From assembly GCA_018608625.1 (NCBI GenBank), contig JABAZC010000058.1, positions 22,333 to 86,332 of the forward strand: a stretch of 64,000 bases of DNA, given 5' to 3'. Shown piece by piece: positions 34,692 to 46,800 of the stretch. Under the pieces are notes generated by a model that did not search any database, was not told the DNA's origin, and saw only the letters and a program-made list of their open reading frames with translations. Each line of letters begins with the position of its first letter. The stretch's first letter is position 1. Both the position numbers and the translations under genes were made by a program. Origin of the DNA: Flavobacteriaceae bacterium (GTDB lineage Bacteria > Bacteroidota > Bacteroidia > Flavobacteriales > Flavobacteriaceae).

Positions 34692-36689
34692 ATGGCTTTA
34701 GATTCAAAAATACCAGAAGGTCCATTAGCAGATAAATGGACTAACCACAAAAACACTATTGACCTAGTAAACCCTGCCAACAAACGTCTGTTAGACGTCA
34801 TCGTTGTAGGAACTGGTCTAGCTGGAGGCTCCGCAGCAGCTACACTCGCAGAACTTGGCTATAACGTAAAAGCGTTTTGTTTTCAGGATTCACCAAGACG
34901 TGCGCACTCAATTGCAGCGCAAGGGGGTATTAATGCTGCTAAAAATTACCAAGGAGATGGAGATTCTACCTATCGACTTTTTTACGATACGGTTAAGGGT
35001 GGTGACTACCGTTCAAGAGAAGCAAATGTGCATCGTTTAGCCGAAGTATCAACAAATATTATTGACCAATGTGTAGCACAAGGCGTTCCTTTTGCAAGAG
35101 ATTATGGCGGGCTTTTGGATAACCGTTCATTTGGTGGGGTTCTAGTTTCAAGAACTTTTTATGCTAAAGGACAAACAGGTCAACAACTATTACTAGGAGC
35201 TTACTCGGCTATGAACCGACAAATTGGTCGTGGAAAGATCAAAATGTACAACCGTCACGAAATGCTTGATGTAGTCTTGGTTGATGGAAAAGCTCGTGGA
35301 ATTATAGCACGTAACTTAGTGACTGGCGAAATCGAAAGACACTCAGCACACGCTGTTGTTTTAGGGTCTGGTGGGTATGGAAATGTTTTTTACTTATCGA
35401 CTAATGCGATGGGTAGTAACGTCACTGCTGCATGGAAAGCACACAAACGTGGTGCTTACTTTGCAAACCCTTGCTATACACAAATTCACCCTACATGTAT
35501 TCCTGTTTCGGGGGATCACCAATCGAAGTTAACTCTCATGTCCGAATCCTTAAGAAATGATGGTCGTATATGGGTGCCAAAAAACTTAGAAGATGCTAAA
35601 GCGATACAGAATCGAGAATTAAAGCCAACAGATCTTGCAGAAGATAAACGAGATTATTTCTTAGAAAGACGTTATCCTGCTTTTGGAAATTTAGTTCCTA
35701 GAGATGTTGCTTCAAGAGCCGCTAAGGAACGATGTGATGCTGGTTTTGGCGTGAATAAAACAGGCGAAGCAGTTTTCTTGGACTTTGCAGCTGCCATTAT
35801 TAGATACGGAAAAGAAAAAGCGCACGTCAAAGGGCTAAATGAAGAGGATGAAACGCTTATTCGAACCCTAGGAAAAGAAGTCGTTAAAGGTAAATACGGC
35901 AACTTATTCCAGATGTATGAGAAAATTGTGGATGAAAATCCTTACGAAACTCCCATGATGATTTATCCAGCTGTTCACTATACTATGGGGGGGGTTTGGG
36001 TTGACTACAACCTGCAAACAACCATCCCTGGTTTGTATGCAATTGGAGAAGCTAACTTTTCTGAGCATGGTGCAAATCGCTTAGGAGCATCTGCTTTGAT
36101 GCAAGGTTTAGCAGACGGCTATTTTGTGTTACCATATACAATTGGAAATTACCTGTCTAAAGATATTAGAACAGGACCTATTTCAACGGAATCTATAGAA
36201 TTTGAAGAAGCAGAGGCAAAAGTAAAGTCTGAAATTGATCACTTTATAAATAACAAGGGAACCAAACCTGTGGATTATTTCCACAAACGTCTTGGGAAAA
36301 TTATGTGGAATAAATGTGGTATGGCTCGTAATGAAAAAGAATTAAATGAAGCGATCGAAGAAATTTCAGCACTTCGTGAAGAATTTTATAAGGACGTTCG
36401 AGTTCCTGGTAACGCTAATGAATTTAATGAAGAACTTGCAAAAGCAGGCCGCGTTGCTGACTTCCTTGAGTTAGGAGAGCTGTTTGCCAAAGACGCATTG
36501 GTTCGTGAAGAATCTGCTGGCGGTCACTTCAGAGAAGAATACCAAACAGCTGAAGGGGAGGCGCAACGAAGAAAAGAGTTTCAATTTGTATCGGCATGGG
36601 AATACAAAGGGGCTCCTAAAGATGCTGAACTGCATAAAGAAGAATTAGTTTACGAAAACATTGAAGTTAAAGAACGATCCTACAAATAA
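34692..36689 (+). CDS. sdhA: Succinate dehydrogenase flavoprotein subunit
   Basis: SdhA oxidises succinate to fumarate. The 665-residue protein has the FAD-binding [20 protein letters not shown] and [20 protein letters not shown], where the His covalently binds FAD. Active-site segments [12 protein letters not shown] and [11 protein letters not shown] follow, with the late [20 protein letters not shown]. Length matches the type B enzymes (about 640-670). It sits between sdhC and sdhB in one operon. Confidence 0.98.
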   Translation: MALDSKIPEGPLADKWTNHKNTIDLVNPANKRLLDVIVVGTGLAGGSAAATLAELGYNVKAFCFQDSPRRAHSIAAQGGINAAKNYQGDGDSTYRLFYDTVKGGDYRSREANVHRLAEVSTNIIDQCVAQGVPFARDYGGLLDNRSFGGVLVSRTFYAKGQTGQQLLLGAYSAMNRQIGRGKIKMYNRHEMLDVVLVDGKARGIIARNLVTGEIERHSAHAVVLGSGGYGNVFYLSTNAMGSNVTAAWKAHKRGAYFANPCYTQIHPTCIPVSGDHQSKLTLMSESLRNDGRIWVPKNLEDAKAIQNRELKPTDLAEDKRDYFLERRYPAFGNLVPRDVASRAAKERCDAGFGVNKTGEAVFLDFAAAIIRYGKEKAHVKGLNEEDETLIRTLGKEVVKGKYGNLFQMYEKIVDENPYETPMMIYPAVHYTMGGVWVDYNLQTTIPGLYAIGEANFSEHGANRLGASALMQGLADGYFVLPYTIGNYLSKDIRTGPISTESIEFEEAEAKVKSEIDHFINNKGTKPVDYFHKRLGKIMWNKCGMARNEKELNEAIEEISALREEFYKDVRVPGNANEFNEELAKAGRVADFLELGELFAKDALVREESAGGHFREEYQTAEGEAQRRKEFQFVSAWEYKGAPKDAELHKEELVYENIEVKERSYK

Positions 36690-36697
36690 GCACTGCT

Positions 36698-37444
36698 ATG
36701 AATTTAACATTACAAATATGGCGACAAGAAAACGCCAAGGCTAAAGGGAAAATTGTAGAATATCCTATTAAAGATATCTCTCCAGACATGTCATTTCTGG
36801 AAATGTTAGATATCCTTAACAGACAACTCATAACCAATGGAGACACTCCTGTAGCTTTTGACCATGATTGTAGAGAAGGTATTTGTGGATCTTGTTCACT
36901 ATATATCAACGGAGAAGCTCATGGACCTGACCGTCGTGTAACGACCTGTCAATTACACATGCGTAAATTTAAAGATGGTGATACTATTTTTATTGAGCCT
37001 TTTAGAGCTGATGCATTTCCTGTTATAAAAGATTTAGTAGTCGACCGCTCGGCTTTTGATAGAATACAACATGCTGGTGGTTTTATATCTGTAAACACTT
37101 CTGGGAATACACAAGACGGAAATTCTATTCCTATTTCAAAACACGATGCTGATGAGGCGATGGATGCCGCGACTTGCATTGGGTGTGGAGCTTGTGTTGC
37201 AAGCTGTAAAAACTCCTCTGCAATGCTATTTGTAGGGGCTAAAGTATCTCAGTATGCTTTATTACCACAAGGTCAAATTGAAGCCACGGACCGTGTTCAA
37301 AACATGGTAGCCCAAATGGATCTAGAAGGCTTTGGAAACTGTACAAATACAGGCGCTTGTGAGGTTGAATGTCCTAAAGGGATTTCATTAGAAAATATTG
37401 CAAGAATGAATCGGGAATTAATTAAGGCAAGCGTAAAGTCCTAA
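36698..37444 (+). CDS. sdhB: Succinate dehydrogenase iron-sulfur subunit
   Basis: SdhB passes electrons from FAD to the quinone site. The 248-residue protein has the [2Fe-2S] ligands in [19 protein letters not shown], with a late Cys in [10 protein letters not shown]. The ferredoxin-like half has [18 protein letters not shown] and [20 protein letters not shown] for the [4Fe-4S] and [3Fe-4S] clusters. Eight bases separate it from sdhA. Its last four bases overlap the stop of the convergent lipoprotein gene. Confidence 0.98.
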   Translation: MNLTLQIWRQENAKAKGKIVEYPIKDISPDMSFLEMLDILNRQLITNGDTPVAFDHDCREGICGSCSLYINGEAHGPDRRVTTCQLHMRKFKDGDTIFIEPFRADAFPVIKDLVVDRSAFDRIQHAGGFISVNTSGNTQDGNSIPISKHDADEAMDAATCIGCGACVASCKNSSAMLFVGAKVSQYALLPQGQIEATDRVQNMVAQMDLEGFGNCTNTGACEVECPKGISLENIARMNRELIKASVKS

Positions 37445-39042
37445 TTATCTAAGACAAACTCCTCTATAGTGTCCCAACCCGCACGTACTTCAATGGGTTC
37501 TGAAGCATAGCTAACACGTTCTGGCTGAACTTTGCTTAAATAGTCACCGGTATCGTATAAACCGTTTTTATCGGAGTCAAAAATAGCTCTTAGAAAATAA
37601 ATTCCTGGACTGACGTCTTTAAAATCAACTGGCGAGGAATCCTTGGCAAAAAAAGACTCAACAACAACCCCTTTAGCATTTGTTATTTGAATGATCATAG
37701 GGTAAACACCGTTACCAATATTAACCCTTACATTTCCATAATCAGATTGAAATTTAGTGGTAGCATTATAATTTATAGTATCATTTTCAGCGCCAAAAAA
37801 ATCTATGAAAGCCCCTGGCAAGAACTGAATCTTATAGCTGTTTTTTTCAGTTTTATCAAAATTCAGTACAACGTTATTAGTCATTGAATCCAAGAACATC
37901 GTTGTCTTTAGAAAAACAGAATCTTTGTTGATAACTTGCACTTTTGACTGGTTAACTTTTTCTAAAGGTATTGTAGCACTGACTATATAGGGATCTTTTA
38001 GTTTAAGATTGGAAGTAAGAGACTTAAAGACCAAAGAGTCTGATTTAAAGTCTTTAATTCTCACTACAACTGTGTCTATAAAGTGAGCACGAACGACTTC
38101 GAAAATTAAAGAATCAACCTCAAATGTAGGGCGGTACCAATAGTTCAAAGTATCTTTATCTATTTCTTTGGTGATTACTGATGAAAAGTCGTCAGGAACG
38201 TCAGAGAGCATTTTAATAAGCATCGATTCACCTTCACCTTCATAACCAAAAGCAATTTTATTTTGAGATGCTTGTCGTGCCCGCTTAAAACTGTAATCAA
38301 TCGATTCCTTGAACAATCGCAATACATAAGCCGTATCGGAAGGAACTGTAATAAATTGCTTTCTGTAGGCTATTTTGTCGGTTTTTTGTTGGTACGTATA
38401 ATTCGGACTATCCTCTTTAAGAGCTGTTAATAGATATGATCCTTTTTTTATGTTTTCAAGACTAAATACAGAGCTACTGTCTGTGACTGCTACATATTTA
38501 GGCTTTTGATTATACACAATTGAATCGTAGAAAGAGGAGTCTACTTCGTACAATAGTACCGCGACACGTTCATCAACGTCTTTGTTTAAAGCATCTGAGA
38601 CGATTCCTGAAACAGAAAGAGAATCAATATAATTTCCTGTAGAAAACACATACTTATAGTATGGAAACAAATTACCCTCGTTATTGTCAGATATACTTTC
38701 TCCAAAGTTAAACGCGTAAGTAGTGTTGGGTTGAAGGGTGTCAAAAATTTTAATTGTAATAACTTTACTTGCAATCCCAACGGGTGTAATCTCTGGCTCA
38801 ATATTCATTGGGGGAGAGATAATAAGCTGTTTCTGAATGTTTTTTAGCTTTACATATTCGTCAAATTGAATTTCAATTTCTTGGGCGTCAAAATTTATTG
38901 AGAAATTTTTTGGACTGGACTTAACAATTACTGGGGGCGTTTCGTCTTTGTCTCCACCCGTTGTAGTGCCCCTATTGGCACATTGTGATAAAATCAAACT
39001 GACCACAATAAAAAACCCTAAGTTAGCTAACTTTTTACCCAT
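37441..39042 (-). CDS. Lipoprotein with a bacterial Ig-like (Big_5) domain
   Basis: The 533-residue protein has a signal ending [16 protein letters not shown], a lipobox. A Big_5/SbsA-type Ig-like domain comes next ([53 protein letters not shown]). A large beta-rich remainder contains a carboxypeptidase-regulatory-like stretch ([20 protein letters not shown] ... [15 protein letters not shown]) and a late [12 protein letters not shown] segment. This is a common flavobacterial surface or outer-membrane lipoprotein type of unknown function. The family assignment is reasonably sure. Confidence 0.85.
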   Translation of the reverse strand: MGKKLANLGFFIVVSLILSQCANRGTTTGGDKDETPPVIVKSSPKNFSINFDAQEIEIQFDEYVKLKNIQKQLIISPPMNIEPEITPVGIASKVITIKIFDTLQPNTTYAFNFGESISDNNEGNLFPYYKYVFSTGNYIDSLSVSGIVSDALNKDVDERVAVLLYEVDSSFYDSIVYNQKPKYVAVTDSSSVFSLENIKKGSYLLTALKEDSPNYTYQQKTDKIAYRKQFITVPSDTAYVLRLFKESIDYSFKRARQASQNKIAFGYEGEGESMLIKMLSDVPDDFSSVITKEIDKDTLNYWYRPTFEVDSLIFEVVRAHFIDTVVVRIKDFKSDSLVFKSLTSNLKLKDPYIVSATIPLEKVNQSKVQVINKDSVFLKTTMFLDSMTNNVVLNFDKTEKNSYKIQFLPGAFIDFFGAENDTINYNATTKFQSDYGNVRVNIGNGVYPMIIQITNAKGVVVESFFAKDSSPVDFKDVSPGIYFLRAIFDSDKNGLYDTGDYLSKVQPERVSYASEPIEVRAGWDTIEEFVLDN

Positions 39043-39431
39043 TAAAACTGCATTTTATGCAAAGTAACAATATATTTTAGTAGTAACGAAAAATGGAATG
39101 CGTAATTGCGGGAGTTGATAAACTTAAATGCCTATTTGTAATGTTTTTAAAAAATTAAGACTCTACCAACTCAACGTATCGCCATTTATCAAAAAAATCG
39201 CTAAAAGCTTATTAATAATCAGAATAGTGATTAGTTAACGACAACTAATACCGAAAGCTAACACAAATATAAATTTCGTAATCAGGCAAAATCATAGAAT
39301 ATTTTTGGAAAAAATATTTATCAGGAAACCAAATATTAGACATAGTGTAGTAAATTCATAAAATTGAAATTATATTTCATATTTACATGTAAGTTTAACT
39401 TATAATTCACAAGGTTTTTTATTTTTGTAAC
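39043..39431. other. 389-bp intergenic region upstream of glyQS
   Basis: This AT-rich region lies between two divergent genes. I see no open frame, RNA gene or terminator. A perfect but A/T-only 9-bp inverted repeat lies at 39298-39318, and the glyQS -7 box is at its right end. Confidence 0.6.
39420..39427 (+). promoter_or_regulatory. glyQS promoter, -7 box (leaderless start likely)
   Basis: TATTTTTG matches TAnnTTTG and ends only four bases before the ATG. With the usual spacing, transcription would start at or next to the A of the start codon. Confidence 0.5.
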
Positions 39432-40973
39432 ATGACAAATCAAACAGATGCTTTTAAAAAGGTAATATCCCATGCTAAAGAATACGGATTTGTATTTCAA
39501 AGCAGTGAAATATATGATGGCTTAAGTGCTGTTTACGACTATGCACAAAACGGTGTAGAGCTGAAGAAAAATATTCGTGAATACTGGTGGAAAGCCATGG
39601 TTCAAATGAATGATAATATCGTAGGGTTAGATGCTGCTATTTTAATGCACCCAACTACCTGGAAAGCTTCTGGTCATGTCGACGCCTTTAACGACCCTTT
39701 AATTGACAACAAAGATTCAAAAAAACGCTACAGAGCTGATGTTTTAATTGAAGACTATTGTGCTAAGATTGAAGGAAAGATTGAAAAAGAAATAAAAAAA
39801 GCAGAAAAACGCTTTGGCGACAGTTTTGACAAAGTTGAGTTCATTAGCACCAATAGTCGCGTAGTTGCCTATCAAGACAAAATTAAGGCTATTTTATCAC
39901 GAATGGGGCAATCATTAGAAAACGAAGACTTACCAGATGTAAAAGCACTTATTGAAGAGCTTGAAATATCAGACCCCTTAACAGGTAGTAAAAACTGGAC
40001 GGATGTTAAGCAATTTAATTTGATGTTTGGCACTAAACTAGGGGCGAGTGCAGAAAACGCTATGGATTTGTACTTAAGACCTGAAACTGCACAAGGAATA
40101 TTTGTAAACTTTTTAAATGTCCAAAAAACTGGTCGTATGAAAATCCCTTTTGGGATTGCACAAACCGGAAAAGCTTTTAGAAATGAGATTGTAGCCCGTC
40201 AGTTTATTTTTAGGATGCGTGAATTTGAACAAATGGAACTGCAGTTCTTTATCAAACCTGGTACACAAGCAAAATGGTATGAGCATTGGAAAGAAGCACG
40301 CATGAAATGGCATTTGTCGTTGGGTATGAATAGTGAGAACTATCGTTTTCATGACCACGATAAGCTAGCTCATTATGCTGATGCTGCTTCTGATATTGAA
40401 TTTAAATTCCCCTTTGGTTTTAAAGAACTTGAAGGTATCCATTCTAGAACAGATTTTGACTTGAATCAACACGAGACTCATTCTGGGAAAAAGCTACAAT
40501 ACTTTGATCATGAGGAAAATAAAAGTTACACCCCATATGTTCTAGAAACTTCTATTGGGTTAGATAGAATGTTTCTAGCTGTATTCTCAAACGCGCTGAC
40601 TGAAGAGACCTTAGAAAATAACACAACTAGGACTGTATTAAAACTACCTGCGGTCTTGGCTCCTACTAAAGCTGCAATACTTCCCTTAGTAAAAAAAGAT
40701 GGACTTCCAGAAGTTGCAAAATCCATTGTAAAAGAATTAAAATGGGACTTTAATGTGGTTTATGACGAAAAAGATGCTGTTGGAAGGCGTTACCGTCGTC
40801 AAGATGCCCTGGGTACTCCTTTTTGTATTACTGTAGACCATGACTCCTTAGAAGATAAATGTGTAACTATTAGGCAACGAGACACTATGAGTCAACAACG
40901 TGTTAAGATAGAAGATCTAAAGTCTATTATAGAAAATGAAGTTTCCATGAAAAGCTGGCTAAAGAGAATATAA
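39432..40973 (+). CDS. glyQS: Glycyl-tRNA synthetase (class II, alpha2 type)
   Basis: This single-chain GlyRS charges tRNA-Gly. The 513-residue protein has motif 1/2 regions EYGFVFQSSEIYDGLSAVYD, TKLGASAENAMDLYLRPETA, FRNEIVARQFIFRMREFEQM and motif 3 TPYVLETSIGLDRMF. A C-terminal anticodon-binding domain follows (LAPTKAAILPLVKKD, then YRRQDALGTPFCITVDHDSL). The start MTNQTDAFKKVISHAKEYGF fits the family. It is the eukaryote-like dimeric form, not the alpha2beta2 form of E. coli. Confidence 0.97.
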   Translation: MTNQTDAFKKVISHAKEYGFVFQSSEIYDGLSAVYDYAQNGVELKKNIREYWWKAMVQMNDNIVGLDAAILMHPTTWKASGHVDAFNDPLIDNKDSKKRYRADVLIEDYCAKIEGKIEKEIKKAEKRFGDSFDKVEFISTNSRVVAYQDKIKAILSRMGQSLENEDLPDVKALIEELEISDPLTGSKNWTDVKQFNLMFGTKLGASAENAMDLYLRPETAQGIFVNFLNVQKTGRMKIPFGIAQTGKAFRNEIVARQFIFRMREFEQMELQFFIKPGTQAKWYEHWKEARMKWHLSLGMNSENYRFHDHDKLAHYADAASDIEFKFPFGFKELEGIHSRTDFDLNQHETHSGKKLQYFDHEENKSYTPYVLETSIGLDRMFLAVFSNALTEETLENNTTRTVLKLPAVLAPTKAAILPLVKKDGLPEVAKSIVKELKWDFNVVYDEKDAVGRRYRRQDALGTPFCITVDHDSLEDKCVTIRQRDTMSQQRVKIEDLKSIIENEVSMKSWLKRI

Positions 40974-40987
40974 TTAATATCAAAAAA

Positions 40988-43825
40988 ATGAAACTTAATA
41001 AACTTTGTTATTTTACTCTAATAACTTTTTTAATTTCCTTAAAAGGTCACTCCCAATTAAACGCTAGTGTAATTGGATCTGCGCAAGTTTTAGACAACAA
41101 CTGCTTTTTAATAACTCCAGCTGTTAACGATCAATCAGGAGGTGTTTGGTATGACAATTCCATTGATTTCTCAAACGACTTCACCATTTATTATCAAAGT
41201 TATTTTGGTAGCAACGATGCAGATGGTGCAGATGGAATGGCTCTGGTTTTTAAACAAAATTCTACTCCAGCAATTGGTAATACAGGGGCATATGTTGGTT
41301 ATGGAGGTATTGACCAGTCTTTAATTATTGAATTTGATACGTTTCAAAATAATGGAGGAGCTGACCAAGGGCCAGAGGCTTTTAGCGACCCAACCTATGA
41401 CCACATAGCTATTATGAAAAATGGCGTTTCTGACCATGCTTCTTCTTCAAACTTGTCGGGTCCGATTCAGGCCAGCATTAGTAGTGTAAATATAGAAGAT
41501 GGCGTTGACCACGATGTTAAAATTGAGTGGGTTTCTAGCAGTCAAACACTTAATGTTTACTTTGATTGTAATTTAAGACTGAGTGTAACTGAAGATTTTA
41601 AAAATACAATTTTTGAAGGAGACAGCAGTGTTTATTTTGGCTTTGTAGGTTCAACTGGAGGGCTCAATAATATCCATCGTGTGTGTTTTAATAGTATCTC
41701 ATTTATTGATAATTTAACTCTGGACGACGAAACTATTTGCGAAGGGGAAAGCATACAAGTGGATGCTAGCATTCCTAGTGGAGACAGCTATTTGTGGTCA
41801 CCACCACTAGGAGTTAGTGACATTAATAGCCCTTCCCCTTTATTGTCTCCAATAGAAACTACAACTTATTTTGTTTCAATTACCGATATTTGCGGAGACC
41901 CTTCATCACAAAGTATTACTATTAATGTGGCTCAAGGAGAAGCTCCTTTGTTTGAACAAATTGCTCCTATCTGTTTTGAAGATGTTCTTGACCCTCTTCC
42001 AAATACCTCAATTGAAGGTATTACAGGGACATGGCTACCTGCTATTGACAATACATTAACCACAGAATATACATTTACCCCAGATGACGGTCAGTGCGCA
42101 TCTACAACTGAAATGACTATCATTGTTCTTACTCAAACTAATCCTGACTTTAATCAAATTGATGATGTCTGCGAAGGAACAGAAATTTGGACTGGTGGCT
42201 CTCCTTTTTCTGTAGAATCAAATAACGGAATAATTGGTGTATGGACACCTGCTTTTGATGCATACAATACAACTACTTACAGTTTCATTCCTGATGATGG
42301 TCAGTGTGCTTCTACATCTGAAATGACTGTTGTTATCATTCCTCAAACTAATCCTGACTTTACTCAAATTGATGATGTTTGCGAAGGAACTCAATTAACT
42401 TTACCGACTACATCAAATGAGGGTATTACAGGAACATGGTCACCTATGATTAACAATACAATAACAACTGAATATACCTTCACACCAGATCCTGATCAAT
42501 GTGCTAACCAAACAACTATGACTGTTGTTGTAAACGAAAAAATAAACCCTGTTTTTGACTCTGTAGATACTATATGTAGTGGTGAAATAATACCTGAATT
42601 TCCTACAACATCTTTAAACGGAATTACAGGAACTTGGTCACCCGCATTAGATAATACTGTAACTACAACTTACACATTCACCCCAGACGACGATGAATGT
42701 GCTAATTCAATAAACACTACAATTAATGTGCTACCTAACTTAGAATCCACTTTTAATCAACTGGATGAAATATGCGAGGGACAATCACTAACACTACCCT
42801 TGACTTCAAACGAAGGTATTTCGGGTACTTGGCTTCCCGCTATTGATAATACATTAACTACAGAATATACGTTTACTCCAGATACTAATCAGTGTGCTAG
42901 TGAAGGAACTATGGTTGTAACGGTAACTCCCTTAATCATTCCAACCTTTACAGAGATTGGCACTATTTGTATTGGTGATACTTTACCAGAGTTACCATCA
43001 ACATCAATTAATAATATAACTGGCTCTTGGTCGCCAACAATTAGTAACGCAGCAAGTGCGGAATATACGTTTACACCAAATGATGGTCAATGCGCTTTAG
43101 ATACCACAATGACTGTAACTGTTATTGAAGAAATTGAGCCTGAGTTTACACAAATAGATCCTATATGTATAGGGCAAATCATTAGTCCTCTACCACAAGT
43201 CTCAAATAATAATATTACTGGTACTTGGTCCCCTGCATTAAATAACTTAGAAACCACTACTTATACATTTACTCCAGAAAATGGACAATGTTCTTATTTA
43301 ACCTCGATGACAATTGAGGTGGGGACTTTCAGTCCAATATCAATTACTGCAAGCAACATCTCAAATGATTTTGATTCAAATCAAATCATTTCAGTGACTG
43401 CGTCAGGTGGAAGTGGTAACTATGAGTTTCAATTAGATGGAGGTTCATGGCAGTCCAATTCGATTTTTGAATATGTAACTGGGTGTGAAGAACACATAGT
43501 AGCAGCTAGAGATGTAGATGGATGCATATTTGAAACTGAAACCAGCGTAATGATTATGGACTATCCAAAATTCTTCACTCCAAATGGTGATGGTTATAAC
43601 GATACTTGGAATATCAAATGCCTAGAGGACAACCCATTAGCTAAAGTCAGTATTTTTGATCGTTTTGGTAAATTATTATTAAGTTTTAAACCAACTCAAA
43701 ATGATTGGGATGGTACATTTAATGGACAATTAGTACCAACTAGCGATTATTGGTTCGTGGCGAGCTACCTAAACAGTGACGGAACAGAAACTCAATTTAG
43801 ATCCCATTTCACGTTGCGTTACTAA
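40988..43825 (+). CDS. Secreted lectin/tandem-repeat surface protein with a gliding-type (CHU_C) C-terminal domain
   Basis: The 945-residue secreted protein has four parts. A signal peptide ends near KGHSQLN. An L-type lectin-like domain spans about 25-245 (GGVWYDNSIDFSNDFTIYYQ, DADGADGMALVFKQNS, LIIEFDTFQNNG, VYFGFVGSTGG). After one PKD-like segment come seven tandem repeats of about 65 residues (318-780) with the core ITGTWSPA.(N)..TTTYTFTPDDGQCA. A C-terminal gliding-motility/T9SS type B domain closes it (YPKFFTPNGDGYNDTWNIKC ... VSIFDRFGKLLL). It is probably displayed on the cell surface as an adhesin or sugar binder. It begins 14 bp after glyQS. Confidence 0.93.
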   Translation: MKLNKLCYFTLITFLISLKGHSQLNASVIGSAQVLDNNCFLITPAVNDQSGGVWYDNSIDFSNDFTIYYQSYFGSNDADGADGMALVFKQNSTPAIGNTGAYVGYGGIDQSLIIEFDTFQNNGGADQGPEAFSDPTYDHIAIMKNGVSDHASSSNLSGPIQASISSVNIEDGVDHDVKIEWVSSSQTLNVYFDCNLRLSVTEDFKNTIFEGDSSVYFGFVGSTGGLNNIHRVCFNSISFIDNLTLDDETICEGESIQVDASIPSGDSYLWSPPLGVSDINSPSPLLSPIETTTYFVSITDICGDPSSQSITINVAQGEAPLFEQIAPICFEDVLDPLPNTSIEGITGTWLPAIDNTLTTEYTFTPDDGQCASTTEMTIIVLTQTNPDFNQIDDVCEGTEIWTGGSPFSVESNNGIIGVWTPAFDAYNTTTYSFIPDDGQCASTSEMTVVIIPQTNPDFTQIDDVCEGTQLTLPTTSNEGITGTWSPMINNTITTEYTFTPDPDQCANQTTMTVVVNEKINPVFDSVDTICSGEIIPEFPTTSLNGITGTWSPALDNTVTTTYTFTPDDDECANSINTTINVLPNLESTFNQLDEICEGQSLTLPLTSNEGISGTWLPAIDNTLTTEYTFTPDTNQCASEGTMVVTVTPLIIPTFTEIGTICIGDTLPELPSTSINNITGSWSPTISNAASAEYTFTPNDGQCALDTTMTVTVIEEIEPEFTQIDPICIGQIISPLPQVSNNNITGTWSPALNNLETTTYTFTPENGQCSYLTSMTIEVGTFSPISITASNISNDFDSNQIISVTASGGSGNYEFQLDGGSWQSNSIFEYVTGCEEHIVAARDVDGCIFETETSVMIMDYPKFFTPNGDGYNDTWNIKCLEDNPLAKVSIFDRFGKLLLSFKPTQNDWDGTFNGQLVPTSDYWFVASYLNSDGTETQFRSHFTLRY
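41939..43331 (+). repeat. Seven in-frame tandem repeats coding for about 65 residues each
   Basis: Each unit encodes a (F)xQIDxICxG start, an IxGTWSPAxxN middle and a YTFTPDxxQCA end. Copies 1 and 5 share nearly the same middle (GTWLPAIDNTLTTEYTFTPD), and copies 2 and 3 share TNPDF.QIDDVCEGT. This suggests recent duplication or gene conversion between units. Copy 2 carries a short insertion near its start. Confidence 0.9.
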
Positions 43826-43848
43826 CGTCATATCTCTAAAAATTCAAT

Positions 43849-46800
43849 TTAAAAATAGGCTCTTATTTGAATGGTTCCTGTATGAATCGTACGACTAGTT
43901 TCACTCTTTCTTCCGAAGTAATTTAAATTCAAATCTAAATATTTAGTAAGTTTTTTTTGAGCGACCAAAGACCACGTAAAGTTAGTTCCAGGCTGTAATC
44001 CTTCCATCATTTGATAAGCAACCGGAGAGCTTGGGTTTCCGGAGAATTTGTTAGAAAAATAATTAAATTCTCCTGAAATGGCTGCTTTCTGGCTTTGAGT
44101 TAAGGTAAAAGAAAAGCCATATTTTTCTTGTATTAATTGCTCGAGATTTCCAATAGAATTATCTTTTTTCTGATACTGATAAAACAAATCAAATCGCTTG
44201 TTTTGATCTAATAAATAAGAGACTTTAGGGCTTAAAAGAGTCTTGTTTAATTGATGGTTTTTAGAAGAAAAATTCTCGCTTTCGCTACTGATTTTATCTA
44301 GATTACTTTGCAAATTAAGAAGCCATTGATTTTTGATTTTATGAGTAATATTCAATTGGTGACTAACAGATTCAAGTTCGATATATCCAAATGAAAGTAC
44401 GTTTCTAGCCTTTGAATCCAAATAGCTGTAGGAGACCGTATAGTGCTGCTTACCTCTATTTAAGAATAATTGATTTCTAAAATTAGATTGGAGACCGAGC
44501 TGGTCCTCAACTTTTGAATAAAATGGATTTAAGCGAATTGATTGATTGTTGTTTTTATCTTTTCGATCAATTAAAAAAGAGGTTTGATTGTAAAAATGAG
44601 ACCAAAACTTCTTGTTGGACTGACTGGAATTAGACCACTGAGTGGGGTTAAATATAAGCGATTGGCTCAACTTATTTTGATGCGTTCGAATATAAACCTG
44701 ATTAGGCAACAAGACTCTTATATAAATCGCCTGGTCTTGAAATTGTGCGACTTCAAATTCTTCTAATTCCTGAATTCCATTATCGTTGTAATCAAACCAA
44801 ACGAAGCTACCTTGTCCAGGCTCCACTTCAACATATGTAAAATCTTGCCGAGGTAGCCGTCCTGCATTAGTTTCAAAAAGCGTGTTCCAATGGATCAGAT
44901 TATTTGCTATCTTTTGACTGTACTGAAGTCTTGAGTTGATAGATTTCTGTGACGGAGAACTGCTGTCTTCTGTTTTGAATTCACGGTAATTGGCATATAA
45001 ACTGAGTTGTGTATTTTTATTTTGAATCCATTTAGAATCCAAATAATAGGTATTTGAAGAGTTTACCTTAGTAAGAAGATTGTCTTTTATACTGTCATTA
45101 ACCCGATGGACATATCCTATTTTGGCAAATACTTTCGTGGAATCCCCTATCCCTTTAAAGAGTTCGTAAGATTTAAACTTTTGACTCACAGGGTTTAAAA
45201 TATTTGATACAAGTTCTTTTTTTTCGTTGTGCTCAGTAGAAAACTTAACACCTGCCCACCCTTTGTCATAACTGTATTTTAGCTGTGTGTTTGACCTATA
45301 AAAAAGAGATTTAGAGACCTTGGCATTTGTTTCTAGTAGACTAGAGTTTGAAAAAAACTGAAAACGATCAATTTTTAGCTTTGCTAAAACCAAATGTCGC
45401 TGGCCTTCATAGTTTTCATTATAATTTAACTTCTGAAACTGATAGTTGAATTGGCCGATTTCTGGGTGTGCTAGTTTAGCGGCTGTTTTAATAAAAACTT
45501 GATCTCCAAGATCTGATATAAGTTGGTTACTATAGGGCTGGTCAAGATTCCAATCTCTATTAAATTCTGGATTATATAAGCCTTCAAGATTCCTAAAATT
45601 TTCATGGATGTAATCAATATCTGTGGTCAAATTTAACTTCCATATTTGAGAAGGCTTTAGTAGTTGATGTGCAATCGACAATTGGGTCGCTACCCCAGTA
45701 TTATCTTGATCTTCTAATGATGAATATAAATTCAAATCGTTTTTACTTGCAGCAAACTCAAAATTAACAAAGGTATTTTTATTAGGAACAAAGGAACCAT
45801 TGACAACCGCTAACTGCAACTTGACTGGCGCAACTAGCCGAACAATTGGTTCATAGTCTCCTTGTTTTACTCCATCTACAGGAGCGATATATTCATAAAT
45901 ATTAGAGATTGCATTTGAGCTGGCAATCATATAATTACCTTGTTCAACTCCTACTGAAGTGAAGTTAACAAGGTAAAGTTCATCTTCGGAATTAGTTGAA
46001 AACTCAAAAACTTCCAGATCATTCACCAGTATCTTTTTATATAAGATTCTATTTTCATTGTAAGACTCTAGACTTGACGAAGGCGCTGACATTAGTGATT
46101 GGTTATCACCAGCGTTCGATAGAATTGATACTTGATCTGAGCTAAGTGATTGCTGCAGCGGCTGATTTTTTAAATCACTTTCGCTGTAAACAGAGGCTCC
46201 AATGGTCCATTTTTCAGTTTTAAACTGACTTCCTCCATAGCCAATGAAACGCGAGTAATTACGGGCACTGGATTGATAATCAACAGTGATTCGCATTTCT
46301 GATGTAATAGGGTATGTCGAATTAAAAATAATTTCACCTGCGTTATAATCAATATTATAGTCTTCTGTCGCGCCACGGCGCAATGGAACTCCGTTAACGT
46401 AGACTGTTTCGCTTCCCGAAACTACCAAAACATAAAGTTCATTGTTTTGGCCTACTAGCTTATATGGTCCCTGGTTACCTTCTTGAGCAATAAATTGACT
46501 TGTGGTAAATTGTCCACGAACTAAGGCACCGGCAGCAAAGGCGGTGTATTCAGAGTTGTTATTTTTAAAATGTGTAGATAACGACAAGCCTTGAACACGC
46601 TTTGAAAATTCGGCATAGTAAGAATCCTTATTTTTGAGATCGATATCCCCAGCTCTAATTCTCCATTTATCACTAAAAACTTCTACAAAAACTTGATCAA
46701 ATTCATCCAAACGTTGTGAATACCCACTTTCTTGCAATGGGATGTTTGAATCTTGGATTGATGCCCTTAAGGTTACCTTATCATTTAACTTTCCACTAAT

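Noticed and set aside
39298-39318. 9-bp inverted repeat AATATTTTT/AAAAATATT upstream of glyQS
   Set aside because: Composed only of A and T in an AT-rich gap, so weakly informative; no U-tract or promoter context.
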